From Chloroflexota bacterium (GTDB taxonomy: Bacteria; Chloroflexota; Ktedonobacteria; Ktedonobacterales; JACDGC01): DNA of 49,092 bases. The notes below the pieces were generated by a model, which saw nothing but the letters and a program-made list of their open reading frames with translations, was not told the origin of the DNA and did not search any database. The translations under genes were made by a program, and so were the position numbers. Numbering within the stretch: position 1 is the stretch's first letter; each line of letters begins with the position of its first letter. Below, one piece after another: positions 17,883 through 26,582 of this stretch. The stretch is taken from NCBI GenBank assembly GCA_021778805.1, contig JAJYBV010000013.1, positions 1-49,092 of the forward strand, given 5' to 3'.

Positions 17883-20225
17883 ATGAAAATATCTATTCAA
17901 TATAAGGTCGTTATTCTTATGGATATCAAGAAGAAAATGGCGCAGTCGAACGCATTGGAAACAACCGATCCGGCTAAAACCTATACTATCGGAAGAAAAA
18001 TTGGCGGAGCTATCTATCGATTGCGCTGGCTTGTTATTAGTATTTGGCTTGCAGTACTGGTGTTAGCGCTGCCATTTGCTGCAAAAATTTCTGGTGTGCT
18101 TACTGGTGGCGGCTATACACTGCCAAGTAGTGAATCAAACACCGTAGCACAGATATCACAACAAACATTGCATTATCCTGTTTCACAAGCTGAAGTAATA
18201 TTTCAATCCTCGAATACCCCGGTAACGGATCCTTCTTTTCAAGCAGAAATACATTCGTTTATTTTGCGCGCCAAACAATTTCCGAATGTGTATACCGTAC
18301 TTACTATGCCAATAGGCGCTGATAATAAAACTGTTATGTTAACTGTAGCGTTTCATTCGTCAATTGATAATTTAGAGCAGCAAATTCCTGCATTTCAGCA
18401 AATTTTGCCGCAAGGTTCGGCAGCTTCTCCGGCAAAAGCATATTTAACCGGGGACGCTGCAATATACAGTGAACTGAACCAAGTTGCGCAAACGGATATT
18501 GAGAAAGCCGACAGCGCAGTGTTTCCTATAGCGCTGTTTGTGCTGATTGTGGTATTTGGCGCGCTGACTGCGGCGATTATACCAATTATGCTAGCAGGTA
18601 TTGCAGTGCCGATTGCGCTTGCAATTATATACCTGATTGCACTGCACTTTACAACAAATGTTTCCGTACTTAGTATAGCTTCCATTGCGGGTTTAGGGCT
18701 TTCAATTGATTATAGTTTGTTGTATATTCGAAGATTCCGTGAAGAAATTTTGCGAGGAAAAACCATTAAAGAAGCTGTATCGTGGACAGAGGCTACATCC
18801 GGTGAAGCAATATTTTTCAGCGGTATTACTGTTATCATTGGCTTTGCGTCAATGTTATTTTTCAATATACCAGTAATGACATCATTAGCGCTGGGCGGAG
18901 TTTCTGTTGTATCTATTGCGCTGCTGGGGTCCCTTACCTTTGTTCCCGCAGTTCTCAGCATAATAGGGCGCAGAGTAGATTCAATAAAAATTCCGTTTTT
19001 GCAAAAATCAGCACAAGGTTCAACTGATAGCCTGCAAAAAAACAATTTTTGGCGGACATTTGCGATACAAGTAATGAAACGTCCAATTACAATTGTTATT
19101 TGCGTTATGGTCCTGTTAAGCGTTTTGAGTTTTCCAGCATTAAAACTTATTATTGGAACACCTGGTGTAGATAGTTTGCCGAAAAACTCATCCGCACGGC
19201 AAGGATATACTATTTTACAGCAACAGTACCCATTGGAAGCAGATTCTGCGTTTTATATCATTATGCGTAATGATAACGGCTCAGATATTTTAACCGCCGA
19301 TTCGTTGCAACGCATTGCAACTGTATCGCAATGGCTTGCGGCGCAAAAAAATGTAACAGCAGTATATAGTATTATGAATCTTCCGCAGACAGCCGGATTT
19401 CCTCCTATAAGCGCTCAAGAATTAACGCAAGCATATATTACCGGAGCATATAAAGCTATCCCAGCGCTGCAGCAATTTGTCACTGCTAATGCAAGCGATG
19501 GAGTAACGATGGTAACGGTATATACAAATACCAAGTTAGATAGCCCGGAAGGCAAAGCGCTGGTAGGTTTGTTCCGAAATCATTTGCATAATGAGTTTGC
19601 GCAAGTTTCCTTTTTTGTTGGCGGTGTTCAAGCTTTTTCGTTAGATTTTAATAATTATTTATACGGAAATTTTCCTAAAGCGATTCTTTTCATTCTTATT
19701 ACAACACTTATAACCCTAACAATCATGTTTCGTTCTATTTTACTTCCGATAAAAGCAGTTGTTATGAATCTGATTTCAATTTCTGCGGCGTATGGAGTAT
19801 TGGTGTGGGTATTTCAATGGGGAAATTTTGCAAATCTGCTTCATTTTACCAGTGAAGGCTTCGTTGAAGATACGATTCCAGTATTAATTTTTTGTATATT
19901 GTTTGGTTTTTCAATGGATTATGAGGTGTTTTTGCTTAGCCGTATCCGTGAAGAATGGTTGAATACACGAAACAATCGCCTTGCTATAGCAGTGGGTTTG
20001 GAAAAAACTGCAGGTGTCATTACCAGCGCTGCCTTAATAATGGTAATTGTCGCTAGCGCTATAACATTTACTTCTTTGCTGGCAGCAAAAGAAATCGGGT
20101 TAGGTATGGCATCGGCAATATTCATTGACGCCGCTATCATTCGGTCGTTATTGGTTCCTGCAACGATGGAATTGTTAGGTAAGTGGAATTGGTGGTTTCC
20201 TTTTGTAAAATCAAAAGCTGGTTAA
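17883..20225 (+). CDS. MMPL/RND-family membrane transporter
   Basis: This 780-residue inner-membrane protein belongs to the MMPL branch of RND transporters, which export lipids or small molecules using the proton gradient. After the first helix (about 50-70) comes an external loop with LPSSESNTVAQ, then a block of helices with GLSIDYSLLYIRRFREE. The second half repeats the plan: one helix, an external loop with GTPGVDSLPKNS, and helices with GFSMDYEVFLLSRIREEW. The Asp-Tyr pairs in these two helices are the family's proton-relay positions. About 12 helices are expected. An in-frame ATG at 17919 is an alternative start. It stands alone behind a potentially structured leader, and its cargo is unknown. 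Confidence 0.9.
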   Translation: MKISIQYKVVILMDIKKKMAQSNALETTDPAKTYTIGRKIGGAIYRLRWLVISIWLAVLVLALPFAAKISGVLTGGGYTLPSSESNTVAQISQQTLHYPVSQAEVIFQSSNTPVTDPSFQAEIHSFILRAKQFPNVYTVLTMPIGADNKTVMLTVAFHSSIDNLEQQIPAFQQILPQGSAASPAKAYLTGDAAIYSELNQVAQTDIEKADSAVFPIALFVLIVVFGALTAAIIPIMLAGIAVPIALAIIYLIALHFTTNVSVLSIASIAGLGLSIDYSLLYIRRFREEILRGKTIKEAVSWTEATSGEAIFFSGITVIIGFASMLFFNIPVMTSLALGGVSVVSIALLGSLTFVPAVLSIIGRRVDSIKIPFLQKSAQGSTDSLQKNNFWRTFAIQVMKRPITIVICVMVLLSVLSFPALKLIIGTPGVDSLPKNSSARQGYTILQQQYPLEADSAFYIIMRNDNGSDILTADSLQRIATVSQWLAAQKNVTAVYSIMNLPQTAGFPPISAQELTQAYITGAYKAIPALQQFVTANASDGVTMVTVYTNTKLDSPEGKALVGLFRNHLHNEFAQVSFFVGGVQAFSLDFNNYLYGNFPKAILFILITTLITLTIMFRSILLPIKAVVMNLISISAAYGVLVWVFQWGNFANLLHFTSEGFVEDTIPVLIFCILFGFSMDYEVFLLSRIREEWLNTRNNRLAIAVGLEKTAGVITSAALIMVIVASAITFTSLLAAKEIGLGMASAIFIDAAIIRSLLVPATMELLGKWNWWFPFVKSKAG

Positions 20226-20397
20226 TCAACCACTTATGCCATAAAAACATGGGTAGAAAAAATAGTAGAGACTTTTTGGTGGCGCTGGTTTCGCGCCGCA
20301 GAGATTATACGGATATATAGTTGTGATTTGCGGCATAAATCCGTCAAGTTGTGGGGAAATACGGCAAAAAGATCTGCCGGAAACTATGAATGTGGTG

Positions 20398-20426
20398 TGT
20401 ACAAAATCCGCGAAATAACGTATAAT
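20398..20426 (+). promoter_or_regulatory. Promoter for the adk-ribosomal operon
   Basis: TGTACA, 17 bases, TATAAT. The predicted start near 20433 leaves a leader of about 150 bases before adk. The earlier part of the gap (20226-20397) shows nothing clear. Confidence 0.6.
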
Positions 20427-20473
20427 AAGACAAAATGGTTTCACATAACCATCGCTCCAATGTGGATCCGTTA

Positions 20474-20555
20474 TGTCGTGGCGCTTCCACGACACTATGT
20501 TTTTTTTGCGCAGCGTGGCGTCAAATACGCGGAACATCCGCGAGGCTGTTTTTTT
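20474..20555 (+). promoter_or_regulatory. Two hairpin/T-run elements in the adk leader (possible attenuator)
   Basis: The first element is stem TGTCGTGG/CCACGACA with loop CGCTT (20474-20494), then five bases and eight T (20500-20507). The second is CGCGGA-ACA-TCCGCG (20528-20542), nested in CAGC/GCTG (20511-20514 with 20545-20548), with seven T directly after. Both lie between the promoter and the adk start, so they could stop transcription ahead of the operon. Confidence 0.5.
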
Positions 20556-20580
20556 GTGGATGTAAAGGGAGGAAAAACGA

Positions 20581-21243
20581 ATGAACCTCATTATTATTGG
20601 CGCCCAAGGGTCGGGCAAGGGGACCCAAGCAAGTCTGTTAGTTGAAAGATTGGGGTTGCGGCACGTATCCAGCGGGGATATATTTCGCGCCGCCATTCAA
20701 AATGGCACAGAACTTGGAATGCAGGCAAAATCGTATATCGATCGTGGAGATCTGGTACCAGATTCTTTAACGATACATCTCATACTGGCGTTGTTAAGTG
20801 AACCGGAATATTCCAGCGGTGTAGCGCTGGATGGCTTTCCTCGCACGCGCGACCAGGCTCAGGCGTTAGACCTGGCATTGCCGCAGATGCAAAAGACGAT
20901 AGATTATGCAATCTATTTAAATGTACCTCAAGAAAAACTGCTGGATCGCTTATTGAACCGGTATGTGTGCGAGGCGCATCAGCATGTATACAATATTCGC
21001 AGTAAACCGCCGATAACCGCCGGAATATGTGATATCGACGGCAGCAAACTTATCCAGCGGTCTGATGATAACCCGGAAAATATCAAGCATCGGTTAAATA
21101 TTTTCTTTCAGCAAACCATACAAGTAACGCATTTTTACCGCGCGCAAAAGAAACTGATTGAAGTGGATGGAGATCAGCCGATTGCCAAAGTAAGCGCTGA
21201 TATTTTTGAAGCGATGGGTTTACAATCTGAATTTGTAGCATAA
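20581..21243 (+). CDS. adk: Adenylate kinase with zinc-type lid
   Basis: This 220-residue enzyme interconverts ATP and AMP with two ADP. The P-loop GAQGSGKGT is at residues 7-15, HVSSGDIFR and DGFPRTRDQA form the AMP site, and the lid lies around residues 128-165. The lid carries Cys130-x2-His133 and Cys150-x2-Asp153, a plausible structural zinc site of the kind seen in Gram-positive-type kinases and absent in E. coli. A GGGAGGAAAA ribosome site precedes the ATG. Normally secY comes before adk in this gene order. Here a transporter is upstream, and adk heads the block with its own promoter and leader. Confidence 0.96.
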   Translation: MNLIIIGAQGSGKGTQASLLVERLGLRHVSSGDIFRAAIQNGTELGMQAKSYIDRGDLVPDSLTIHLILALLSEPEYSSGVALDGFPRTRDQAQALDLALPQMQKTIDYAIYLNVPQEKLLDRLLNRYVCEAHQHVYNIRSKPPITAGICDIDGSKLIQRSDDNPENIKHRLNIFFQQTIQVTHFYRAQKKLIEVDGDQPIAKVSADIFEAMGLQSEFVA

Positions 21244-21274
21244 TTTCTGCGATATTTGGAAAATATGATATGAT

Positions 21275-21307
21275 ACTACTGCCTGAACATGTTGGTCAGG
21301 CAGTAGT
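21275..21307. repeat. 12-bp hairpin between adk and map
   Basis: ACTACTGCCTGA and TCAGGCAGTAGT form a perfect stem with a 9-base loop. Only a weak T-rich stretch follows, so it may be a processing or partial-termination site rather than a full terminator. Confidence 0.65.
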
Positions 21308-21336
21308 GTTTGTTGGAAAAGAAGTGAGTTAGTACA

Positions 21337-22110
21337 ATGGCGATTATATTAAAGTCTGCCAGCCAAATAGAAAAAATGCGCAACGCAGGCGCGCATGTTG
21401 CAGAGATCTTGCAGATTTTAGCTGCAGCCGTTAAGCCCGGCATTACAACTGAAGAGCTAGATCAAATGGCAGAAGAAGAATTGCGGCAAAGAGGCGGAGT
21501 AAGCTGTTTTAAAAATTATGTCATACAACCCGGCGTTCCCCCATACCCCGGTGTTATCTGCGCCTCGGTGAATGATGAAATTGTGCATGGCATCCCCGGA
21601 AAACGGATATTAAAAGAAGGGGATATTGTTTCGTTAGATTTTGGCGCCAGTTTTAATGGCTGGGTTGGCGATTCCGGCTTAACCGTGCCGGTTGGTAAAA
21701 TTTCTCCGAAAGCGCAGCATCTTATTGATGTAACCTACAAAGCGCGCGAAGTCGGTGTAGCACAGGCAGTTCCCGGAAACTATCTGCAAGATATCGGCCG
21801 CGCAGTGCAAGAATATGTGGAAGCAAACGGGTGCAGTGTGGTGCGTCATTATACCGGCCACGGAGTTGGAAGAACGATGCATGAAGATCCGCTGGTGCCG
21901 AACTACGTTGCTAAAGATATGGTAAATCTCGTTTTAAAGGCCGGCATGGTTATTGCTATTGAGCCAATGGTAAATGCGGGAAAAGCAGGTACTCGGGTAC
22001 TTAACGACCGTTGGACGGTAGTAACGGCAGATAAAAGCTGGTCGGCGTATTTTGAGCATACTGTGGCCATTACAGAATCCGGTCCGCAGATATTAACGTT
22101 GCCGCATTAA
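21337..22110 (+). CDS. map: Methionine aminopeptidase, type I
   Basis: This 257-residue enzyme removes the initiator methionine from new proteins. The five metal ligands are in the expected blocks: Asp in SLDFGASFNG, Asp in GDSGLTVPVG, His in YTGHGVGRTMHE, Glu in AIEPMVN and Glu in FEHTVAIT. The conserved substrate His is in NDEIVHGIP. Length matches type Ia enzymes without an N-terminal zinc extension. It lies between adk and infA, the usual order in spc-type operons. The ribosome site before the ATG is weak (AAGAAGTGAG). Confidence 0.96.
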   Translation: MAIILKSASQIEKMRNAGAHVAEILQILAAAVKPGITTEELDQMAEEELRQRGGVSCFKNYVIQPGVPPYPGVICASVNDEIVHGIPGKRILKEGDIVSLDFGASFNGWVGDSGLTVPVGKISPKAQHLIDVTYKAREVGVAQAVPGNYLQDIGRAVQEYVEANGCSVVRHYTGHGVGRTMHEDPLVPNYVAKDMVNLVLKAGMVIAIEPMVNAGKAGTRVLNDRWTVVTADKSWSAYFEHTVAITESGPQILTLPH

Positions 22111-22311
22111 TGTTCACCAAAGGTAATGTTCAGCGCGCCGGTAAAATGACTAGAATTTTCTATCGCCTAAAAAGCATAAATAAAAGCGGCCATGTTAGGA
22201 AAATACAGGCTTTATTCAGAATAATTCCGTAGCAAAAACGTGAACTATCCGGCAGATTTGCGTGATATGTATACACTAATGAAAAGCGGTATAGTAAAAA
22301 TGCCGTATGTC

Positions 22312-22341
22312 TTGCGGTTTGTCCAATTTTTCGTATATAAT
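22312..22341 (+). promoter_or_regulatory. Internal promoter upstream of infA
   Basis: TTGCGG, 18 bases, TATAAT. The start near 22348 would leave a leader of about 255 bases before infA. The part 22111-22311 shows nothing clear. Confidence 0.5.
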
Positions 22342-22367
22342 TCGTAGGTTAGTGGTATGAGTGGAAA

Positions 22368-22573
22368 GTGGCAGAGTTCTTTTGCATGCGCAAACAGAAC
22401 TGCATGCCGCATTACTCGCAATAGCGAGCAACGCAGATGGATAAGCCGCAATCGCAATGCTGCAAAAAAACATTTAGGCAAGAAAACAAGCGCTGTTTGA
22501 AAATGACGCGAATAACGCCGAAGACAGCAGTTTGTTTATCGCGCTCCGGAAAATGCGGGCCTGCAAACAGGCC
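22368..22573 (+). promoter_or_regulatory. Potentially structured leader of infA
   Basis: Several hairpins lie between the internal promoter and infA. AGTTCT-TTTGC pairs with GCAAA-C-AGAACT over an ATGC loop (near 22375-22402). CTCGC-AATA-GCGAG lies near 22415-22430. GGCCTG-CAAA-CAGGCC is at 22558-22573, just ahead of the ribosome site. The last may affect access to the infA start. Confidence 0.4.
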
Positions 22574-22605
22574 AGTGATGGGAAAGAAAAGGTAACAAAA
22601 CAGAC

Positions 22606-22833
22606 ATGCCAAAACATGACGTAATTGAAGTGGAAGGCACGGTCATTGAGTCTCTTCCTAACACAATGTTTAGAGTAAAACTGAATGGTCAGGAAGATCA
22701 TACAGTGATAGCTACGTTAGCAGGCAAGATGCGAATGAATTATTTGAAGGTAGTTCCTGGGGACAAAGTTCGCTTGGAATTATCGCCATATGATCTTTCG
22801 CGCGGGCGTATAGTTTGGAGAAACCGCCAATAA
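22606..22833 (+). CDS. infA: Translation initiation factor IF-1
   Basis: This 75-residue single OB-fold protein binds the A site of the 30S subunit during initiation. Recognised by [40 protein letters not shown] and [18 protein letters not shown], which cover nearly the whole family profile. Length is normal (71-75). It sits in the usual place before rpmJ but is separated from map by about 495 bases with a promoter and hairpins, so it may be partly independent. GAAAAGG precedes the ATG at a somewhat long distance. Confidence 0.97.
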   Translation: MPKHDVIEVEGTVIESLPNTMFRVKLNGQEDHTVIATLAGKMRMNYLKVVPGDKVRLELSPYDLSRGRIVWRNRQ

Positions 22834-23082
22834 GCGTTTCTTTGAATGTAGCGTAGATAAATCATAGGTATGATGTAAACGGAAGCCGGCTTTGGGAAAT
22901 GCAAGAAGGTTTCCGGCATACAGTTTATAAGAGGAGCGGGTTCCGAAAGCAGTTTCGGTCAATCGGCTCTTTGGCTGTTATTTAAAGCGCCTGCGGAAAC
23001 CGCACACCGCCGGGATAGCACAACAAAGCGAAACCGCTGAAAAAAGCCGGCCCATCGAGGCTGGTGAAGGGTGAAACAAACG
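22834..23082 (+). promoter_or_regulatory. Long spacer between infA and rpmJ with hairpins
   Basis: The 249-base gap has no gene. It holds CCGAAA-GCAG-TTTCGG (22943-22958), nested in a possible GAGC/GGCTC stem, and a GCCGG/CCGGC pair upstream near 22893-22918. This may be an internal control or processing region of the ribosomal operon. Confidence 0.35.
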
Positions 23083-23199
23083 ATGAAAGTTCGAGCATCA
23101 GTGAAACCCCGTTGCGACAAATGCAAGATCATTCGCCGCGAGGGAGTGGTCATGGTAATATGCAGCAAAAGTCCCAAGCATAAGCAGCGTCAGGGATAA
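23083..23199 (+). CDS. rpmJ: 50S ribosomal protein L36 (zinc-binding form)
   Basis: This 38-residue protein reads [20 protein letters not shown] at the start and ends [11 protein letters not shown]. Cys11, Cys14, Cys27 and His33 make the zinc site of the C+ form of L36. A GAAGGGTGA ribosome site precedes the ATG at 23083. It lies between infA and rpsM as in most bacteria. Confidence 0.97.
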   Translation: MKVRASVKPRCDKCKIIRREGVVMVICSKSPKHKQRQG

Positions 23200-23237
23200 A
23201 ATACTGACGACACAAGTCACAATGGAGGAAGCGCCAT

Positions 23238-23618
23238 ATGGCCCGTATCGCCGGCGTAGAAATTCCCCGAGAAAAACGGGTTGAGATAGCGTTGACGTAT
23301 ATTTTTGGAATTGGCTTGACGACAAGCAGAAAAGTCTTGAATGCCGCCGCCATCAATCCTGATATTCGTGTTAAAGATTTAACGGAAGAACAGGTAAATG
23401 TGCTGCGTGACTACATCGATCATAATGTAGTTGTTGAAGGAGATCTGCGCCGGAAAGTTGATTTAAATATCAAACGCCTCATAGAGATCCGCTGTTATCG
23501 GGGTATCAGGCACAGCCGGAATTTACCAGTGCGAGGGCAACGTACCCGCACAAACGCCCGCACACGTCGCGGCGTCAAGAAAACCGTCGCAGGCAAGAAG
23601 AAAGCGGCAAAGAAGTAG
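23238..23618 (+). CDS. rpsM: 30S ribosomal protein S13
   Basis: This 126-residue head protein of the 30S subunit contacts tRNA and the 50S subunit. Recognised from the start [20 protein letters not shown], the helix-hairpin-helix [13 protein letters not shown], and the basic C-terminal block [20 protein letters not shown] followed by a lysine-rich tail. Length is normal. A GGAGGAAG ribosome site precedes the ATG. It follows rpmJ by 38 bases and precedes rpsK by 26 bases. Confidence 0.98.
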   Translation: MARIAGVEIPREKRVEIALTYIFGIGLTTSRKVLNAAAINPDIRVKDLTEEQVNVLRDYIDHNVVVEGDLRRKVDLNIKRLIEIRCYRGIRHSRNLPVRGQRTRTNARTRRGVKKTVAGKKKAAKK

Positions 23619-23644
23619 TAAGATAGTGGAGGATTTGGCCAAAC

Positions 23645-24046
23645 ATGGCTGAAGCCAGAAAAAAAGTTGCCCGCGCCAAGCGCCGTGAGAAAAAAACAGT
23701 TTCTTTCGGGCACGCGCATATCAAGGCAACATTCAATAATACCATCGTCACATTGACCGATCCCAACGGAAATGTGCTTTCATGGGGCAGCGCGGGAGCT
23801 TCGGGATTCAAAGGATCTCGCAAAAGCACCCCCTATGCGGCGCAGGTTGCTGCAGAAAAAGCCGCCCGCGAAGCGCAGAATTTGTATAACCTTCGCAAGG
23901 TAGAAGTGTTTGTTCGCGGACCCGGCTCCGGCCGCGAGGCAGCAATCCGCGCTATCTATGCAATGGGAATTCAGGTTAGCGCAATCGTTGATGTTACGCC
24001 GATGGCGCATAACGGATGTCGCGCGCCAAAAAGAAGACGCATCTAA
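23645..24046 (+). CDS. rpsK: 30S ribosomal protein S11
   Basis: This 133-residue platform protein of the 30S subunit has an N-terminal basic stretch (about 1-18), then the conserved fold with [55 protein letters not shown] and the end [32 protein letters not shown] site precedes the ATG. After it comes a 222-base spacer, unusually long for this operon. Confidence 0.98.
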   Translation: MAEARKKVARAKRREKKTVSFGHAHIKATFNNTIVTLTDPNGNVLSWGSAGASGFKGSRKSTPYAAQVAAEKAAREAQNLYNLRKVEVFVRGPGSGREAAIRAIYAMGIQVSAIVDVTPMAHNGCRAPKRRRI

Positions 24047-24268
24047 TTTTTGTATTTTGCAATCGGCCATGTTCAGCACGCCGGCATGGCATCAACAGAA
24101 AGAAGCGGATGGTTTATGGAAGCCATAGCGCAGATTATTTCTGTATTTTGCGTGTATGCACTGCGAGCTGGCGATATGAGAATGAACGACACGCAGCGCC
24201 GGCCCTGTTAAGGGGTCTTTGAGCATCTCGATGAGATTTAAATTTCCATTTTTGGAGGAAGGTTATTC
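24047..24268 (+). promoter_or_regulatory. Long spacer between rpsK and rpsD
   Basis: The 222-base gap has no gene. A small ATCTC-GAT-GAGAT hairpin lies close to the rpsD ribosome site GGAGGAAGG. S4 represses its own operon in other bacteria through a leader structure, so a control site here is possible but not shown. Confidence 0.3.
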
Positions 24269-24898
24269 ATGGCACGGTATACCGGTCCCGCTTGTAAATT
24301 ATGCCGGCGTGAAGGAATGAAACTGTTCCTGAAGGGCGATCGCTGCATGGGTCCCAAATGCGCTATAGAGCGGAATAATACCCGCCCGGGTCAGCATGGG
24401 CAAGCGCGCGCGCGCAAAGCTTCAGAATTTGGTTCGCAACTGCGCGAGAAGCAGAAAATGCGCCGTTCATATGGTGTATTAGAAGCGCAGTTCAGCCGGC
24501 AGTTTGATATTGCCGCACATCGCCCAGGTAAAACAAGTGATAATTTTATTCAAATTCTTGAATCGCGTTTTGATAATGTTATTTATCGGTTAGGATTCGC
24601 CGATTCGCGCGCGCAGGCTCGCCAGTTGGTAAATCATGGGCATTTTAAGATCAATAACCGCAAAGTTGATATTCCGTCTTACAGCGTTAAAAAAGGCGAT
24701 GTGATTACAGTTCGCGACAGCAGCAAAACAAATGAATATTTTAAAACACGCAGTTTACTTCTTGCGCAAAAAGCTGTTCCCACCTGGCTGAGACTGAATA
24801 TAGAGGCAATGAGCGGGGTTGTAGAAGCGTTACCCGCCCGGCAGGATGTCGAGGTTAATTTTAATGAAGCGCTTGTTGTTGAGTTCTATCAACGCTAA
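24269..24898 (+). CDS. rpsD: 30S ribosomal protein S4 (zinc-binding form)
   Basis: This 209-residue primary assembly protein binds 16S rRNA. The N-terminus has Cys9-x2-Cys12-x13-Cys26-x4-Cys31, the same positions as the zinc site of Thermus S4. Later come [15 protein letters not shown], the S4 RNA-binding domain [20 protein letters not shown] with [20 protein letters not shown], and the C-terminal block [20 protein letters not shown] ribosome site is present. It is followed by rpoA after 14 bases. Confidence 0.98.
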   Translation: MARYTGPACKLCRREGMKLFLKGDRCMGPKCAIERNNTRPGQHGQARARKASEFGSQLREKQKMRRSYGVLEAQFSRQFDIAAHRPGKTSDNFIQILESRFDNVIYRLGFADSRAQARQLVNHGHFKINNRKVDIPSYSVKKGDVITVRDSSKTNEYFKTRSLLLAQKAVPTWLRLNIEAMSGVVEALPARQDVEVNFNEALVVEFYQR

Positions 24899-24912
24899 AA
24901 GGAGCTACTTCC

Positions 24913-25875
24913 GTGTTGCAGCCGCTTGATGTTACACAGCCACAAATTAAGGTCGTTGAGACGACGGCTACCTATGGCCGATTTATTATCGAGCCTCTTG
25001 AATCCGGTTACGGGCATACCCTTGGCAATTCTCTGCGCAGGGTTCTATTGTCGTCTTTACCCGGCGCCGCAGTTACATCAATTCGTATAACCGGTGTGAA
25101 TCATGAATTTCAAAGCATTCCGCATGTGAAAGAAGATGTCACTGAGATTGTTCTGAATATGAAACGTGTACGGGTTCGCTCTATTTCCGATAGCCCGGTT
25201 GAATTGCGGATTGATGTTACCGGCGAACGTGAAGTGACTGCCCGGGATATTACAGCTTCTTCAAGTGTCGAAATTGTGAATCCTGAAGCGCATATCGCAA
25301 CATTAGATAGCGCTGAAGCCAGTTTTTCTATGGTTTTGGTGGTAGAAAGAGGACGCGGCTATCGCTCGATAGACGCTGTGGAAGATCAGCCTATTGGCCA
25401 AATTCCTATCGACGCAATCTTTACCCCAATTCAAAAAGCGCGTTATTCGGTTGAAAATACCCGCATCGGCCAGATGACAAATTACGATCGTATCGTAATG
25501 GATATCTGGAGCGATGGCTCTACTTCCCCAGAAGACGCTTTGCGGCAGTCTGCCAAATTATTGGTGCGGCACTTCTCCATGATTGCCGATTACCACGTTG
25601 CCATGGGCGAAGAAGTTGATGTGACGGCTCCTACTCTTTCTTCGATTGCTATACCGCAGCAAGTCTACGATACCCTGATTGAAGATCTCGAACTGACCGT
25701 TCGCGCTTACAACTGCTTGAAACGCAGTAATATCACTCGTGTTGGCCAAATTTTGACTATGAGTCAGGATGATTTAATGGCCGTGCGCAATTTCGGTGAG
25801 AAAAGCTTAACTGAATTGCGCGAAAAACTTGTTGAACGCAAATTTCTCCCTACAAGGGATCAATTAAAAGACTGA
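24913..25875 (+). CDS. rpoA: DNA-directed RNA polymerase subunit alpha
   Basis: This 320-residue subunit nucleates assembly of RNA polymerase and contacts promoter elements and activators. The N-terminal domain (about 1-235) has EPLESGYGHTLGNSLRRVLL and VTSIRITGVNHEFQSIPHVK. A linker precedes the C-terminal domain (about 250-315), with IEDLELTVRAYNCLKRSNI and VRNFGEKSLTELREKL, the two helix-hairpin-helix segments that bind UP elements. The start is GTG, with AAAGGAG nine bases before it. It follows rpsD directly, the usual order. Confidence 0.98.
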   Translation: MLQPLDVTQPQIKVVETTATYGRFIIEPLESGYGHTLGNSLRRVLLSSLPGAAVTSIRITGVNHEFQSIPHVKEDVTEIVLNMKRVRVRSISDSPVELRIDVTGEREVTARDITASSSVEIVNPEAHIATLDSAEASFSMVLVVERGRGYRSIDAVEDQPIGQIPIDAIFTPIQKARYSVENTRIGQMTNYDRIVMDIWSDGSTSPEDALRQSAKLLVRHFSMIADYHVAMGEEVDVTAPTLSSIAIPQQVYDTLIEDLELTVRAYNCLKRSNITRVGQILTMSQDDLMAVRNFGEKSLTELREKLVERKFLPTRDQLKD

Positions 25876-25912
25876 ATTTTCAGTTATCTATTTCTTATTC
25901 TGGAGGCAGAAC

Positions 25913-26572
25913 GTGCGTCATCGCATTGCCGGAAATCGCATAAATATGCCCGAACCACAGCGTCGGGCAGCTTTCCGTAATCTTATTGAAGGCGTCGTAC
26001 TTCATGAAAAAATTAAAACTACGGTGGCGCGCGCCAAAGCCGTACAATCTGAATTGGAACGGGTTATTGCCACCGCTTTGCGTGGGCATCGCGAATCCCG
26101 GGCATTTCTTCTCGACGCGGTAAAAGATCAGTCAGTGGCTGATCAGCTGTGGTTGCTGGCAGGAGAAGCCCATTTTTCGCTTGATACCCAAGTACTGACG
26201 AATGAAGAACGCCTTGCTGTACAAAAAGTCCCTTTGCGCGATGAGGTCCGCGAACGGTATATACGTGAACTTGAAGACCGCAAAACCAGGCTGCTGAACC
26301 TATTTAATAATAATAAAGATGAAGCAAGCGCAGCTTTGACTGCAGCGCGTAAAGCCCGCGCTATTGAAGTGCATTCCCGCCAAGTTGTTTCCCGCCGCAT
26401 TAATAATAAATTTGTTATCGCTAAATTATTCGATACAAGTTTTTATGATCGCTACGCAACTCGCAAAGGCGGCTATACACGCATTACAAAAATTGGCCGC
26501 AGAGCAGGCGACGGCGCTGAAATAGCGCAGTTAGAGCTTGTAGTTAAGGCAGCAGCAGCAGCAACTGAGTAA
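25913..26572 (+). CDS. rplQ: 50S ribosomal protein L17 with a large internal insertion
   Basis: L17 lies near the polypeptide exit tunnel. The first ~55 residues (MRHRIAGNRINMPEPQRRA, FRNLIEG, EKIKTTVARAKAVQSELE) and the last ~65 (NNKFVIAKLF, YDRYATRKGGYTRITKIG, RRAGDGAEIAQLELV) match the normal protein. Between them, at about residues 57-150, is extra sequence of roughly 90 residues rich in charged helices (KDQSVADQLWLLAGEAH, RERYIRELEDRKTRLL). The total is 219 residues against 127 in E. coli. The start is GTG after CTGGAGG. The reading frame is intact through the insert, so it is not a frameshift artefact. The function of the insert is unknown. Confidence 0.95.
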   Translation: MRHRIAGNRINMPEPQRRAAFRNLIEGVVLHEKIKTTVARAKAVQSELERVIATALRGHRESRAFLLDAVKDQSVADQLWLLAGEAHFSLDTQVLTNEERLAVQKVPLRDEVRERYIRELEDRKTRLLNLFNNNKDEASAALTAARKARAIEVHSRQVVSRRINNKFVIAKLFDTSFYDRYATRKGGYTRITKIGRRAGDGAEIAQLELVVKAAAAATE

Positions 26573-26582
26573 TTTTTGCTCT

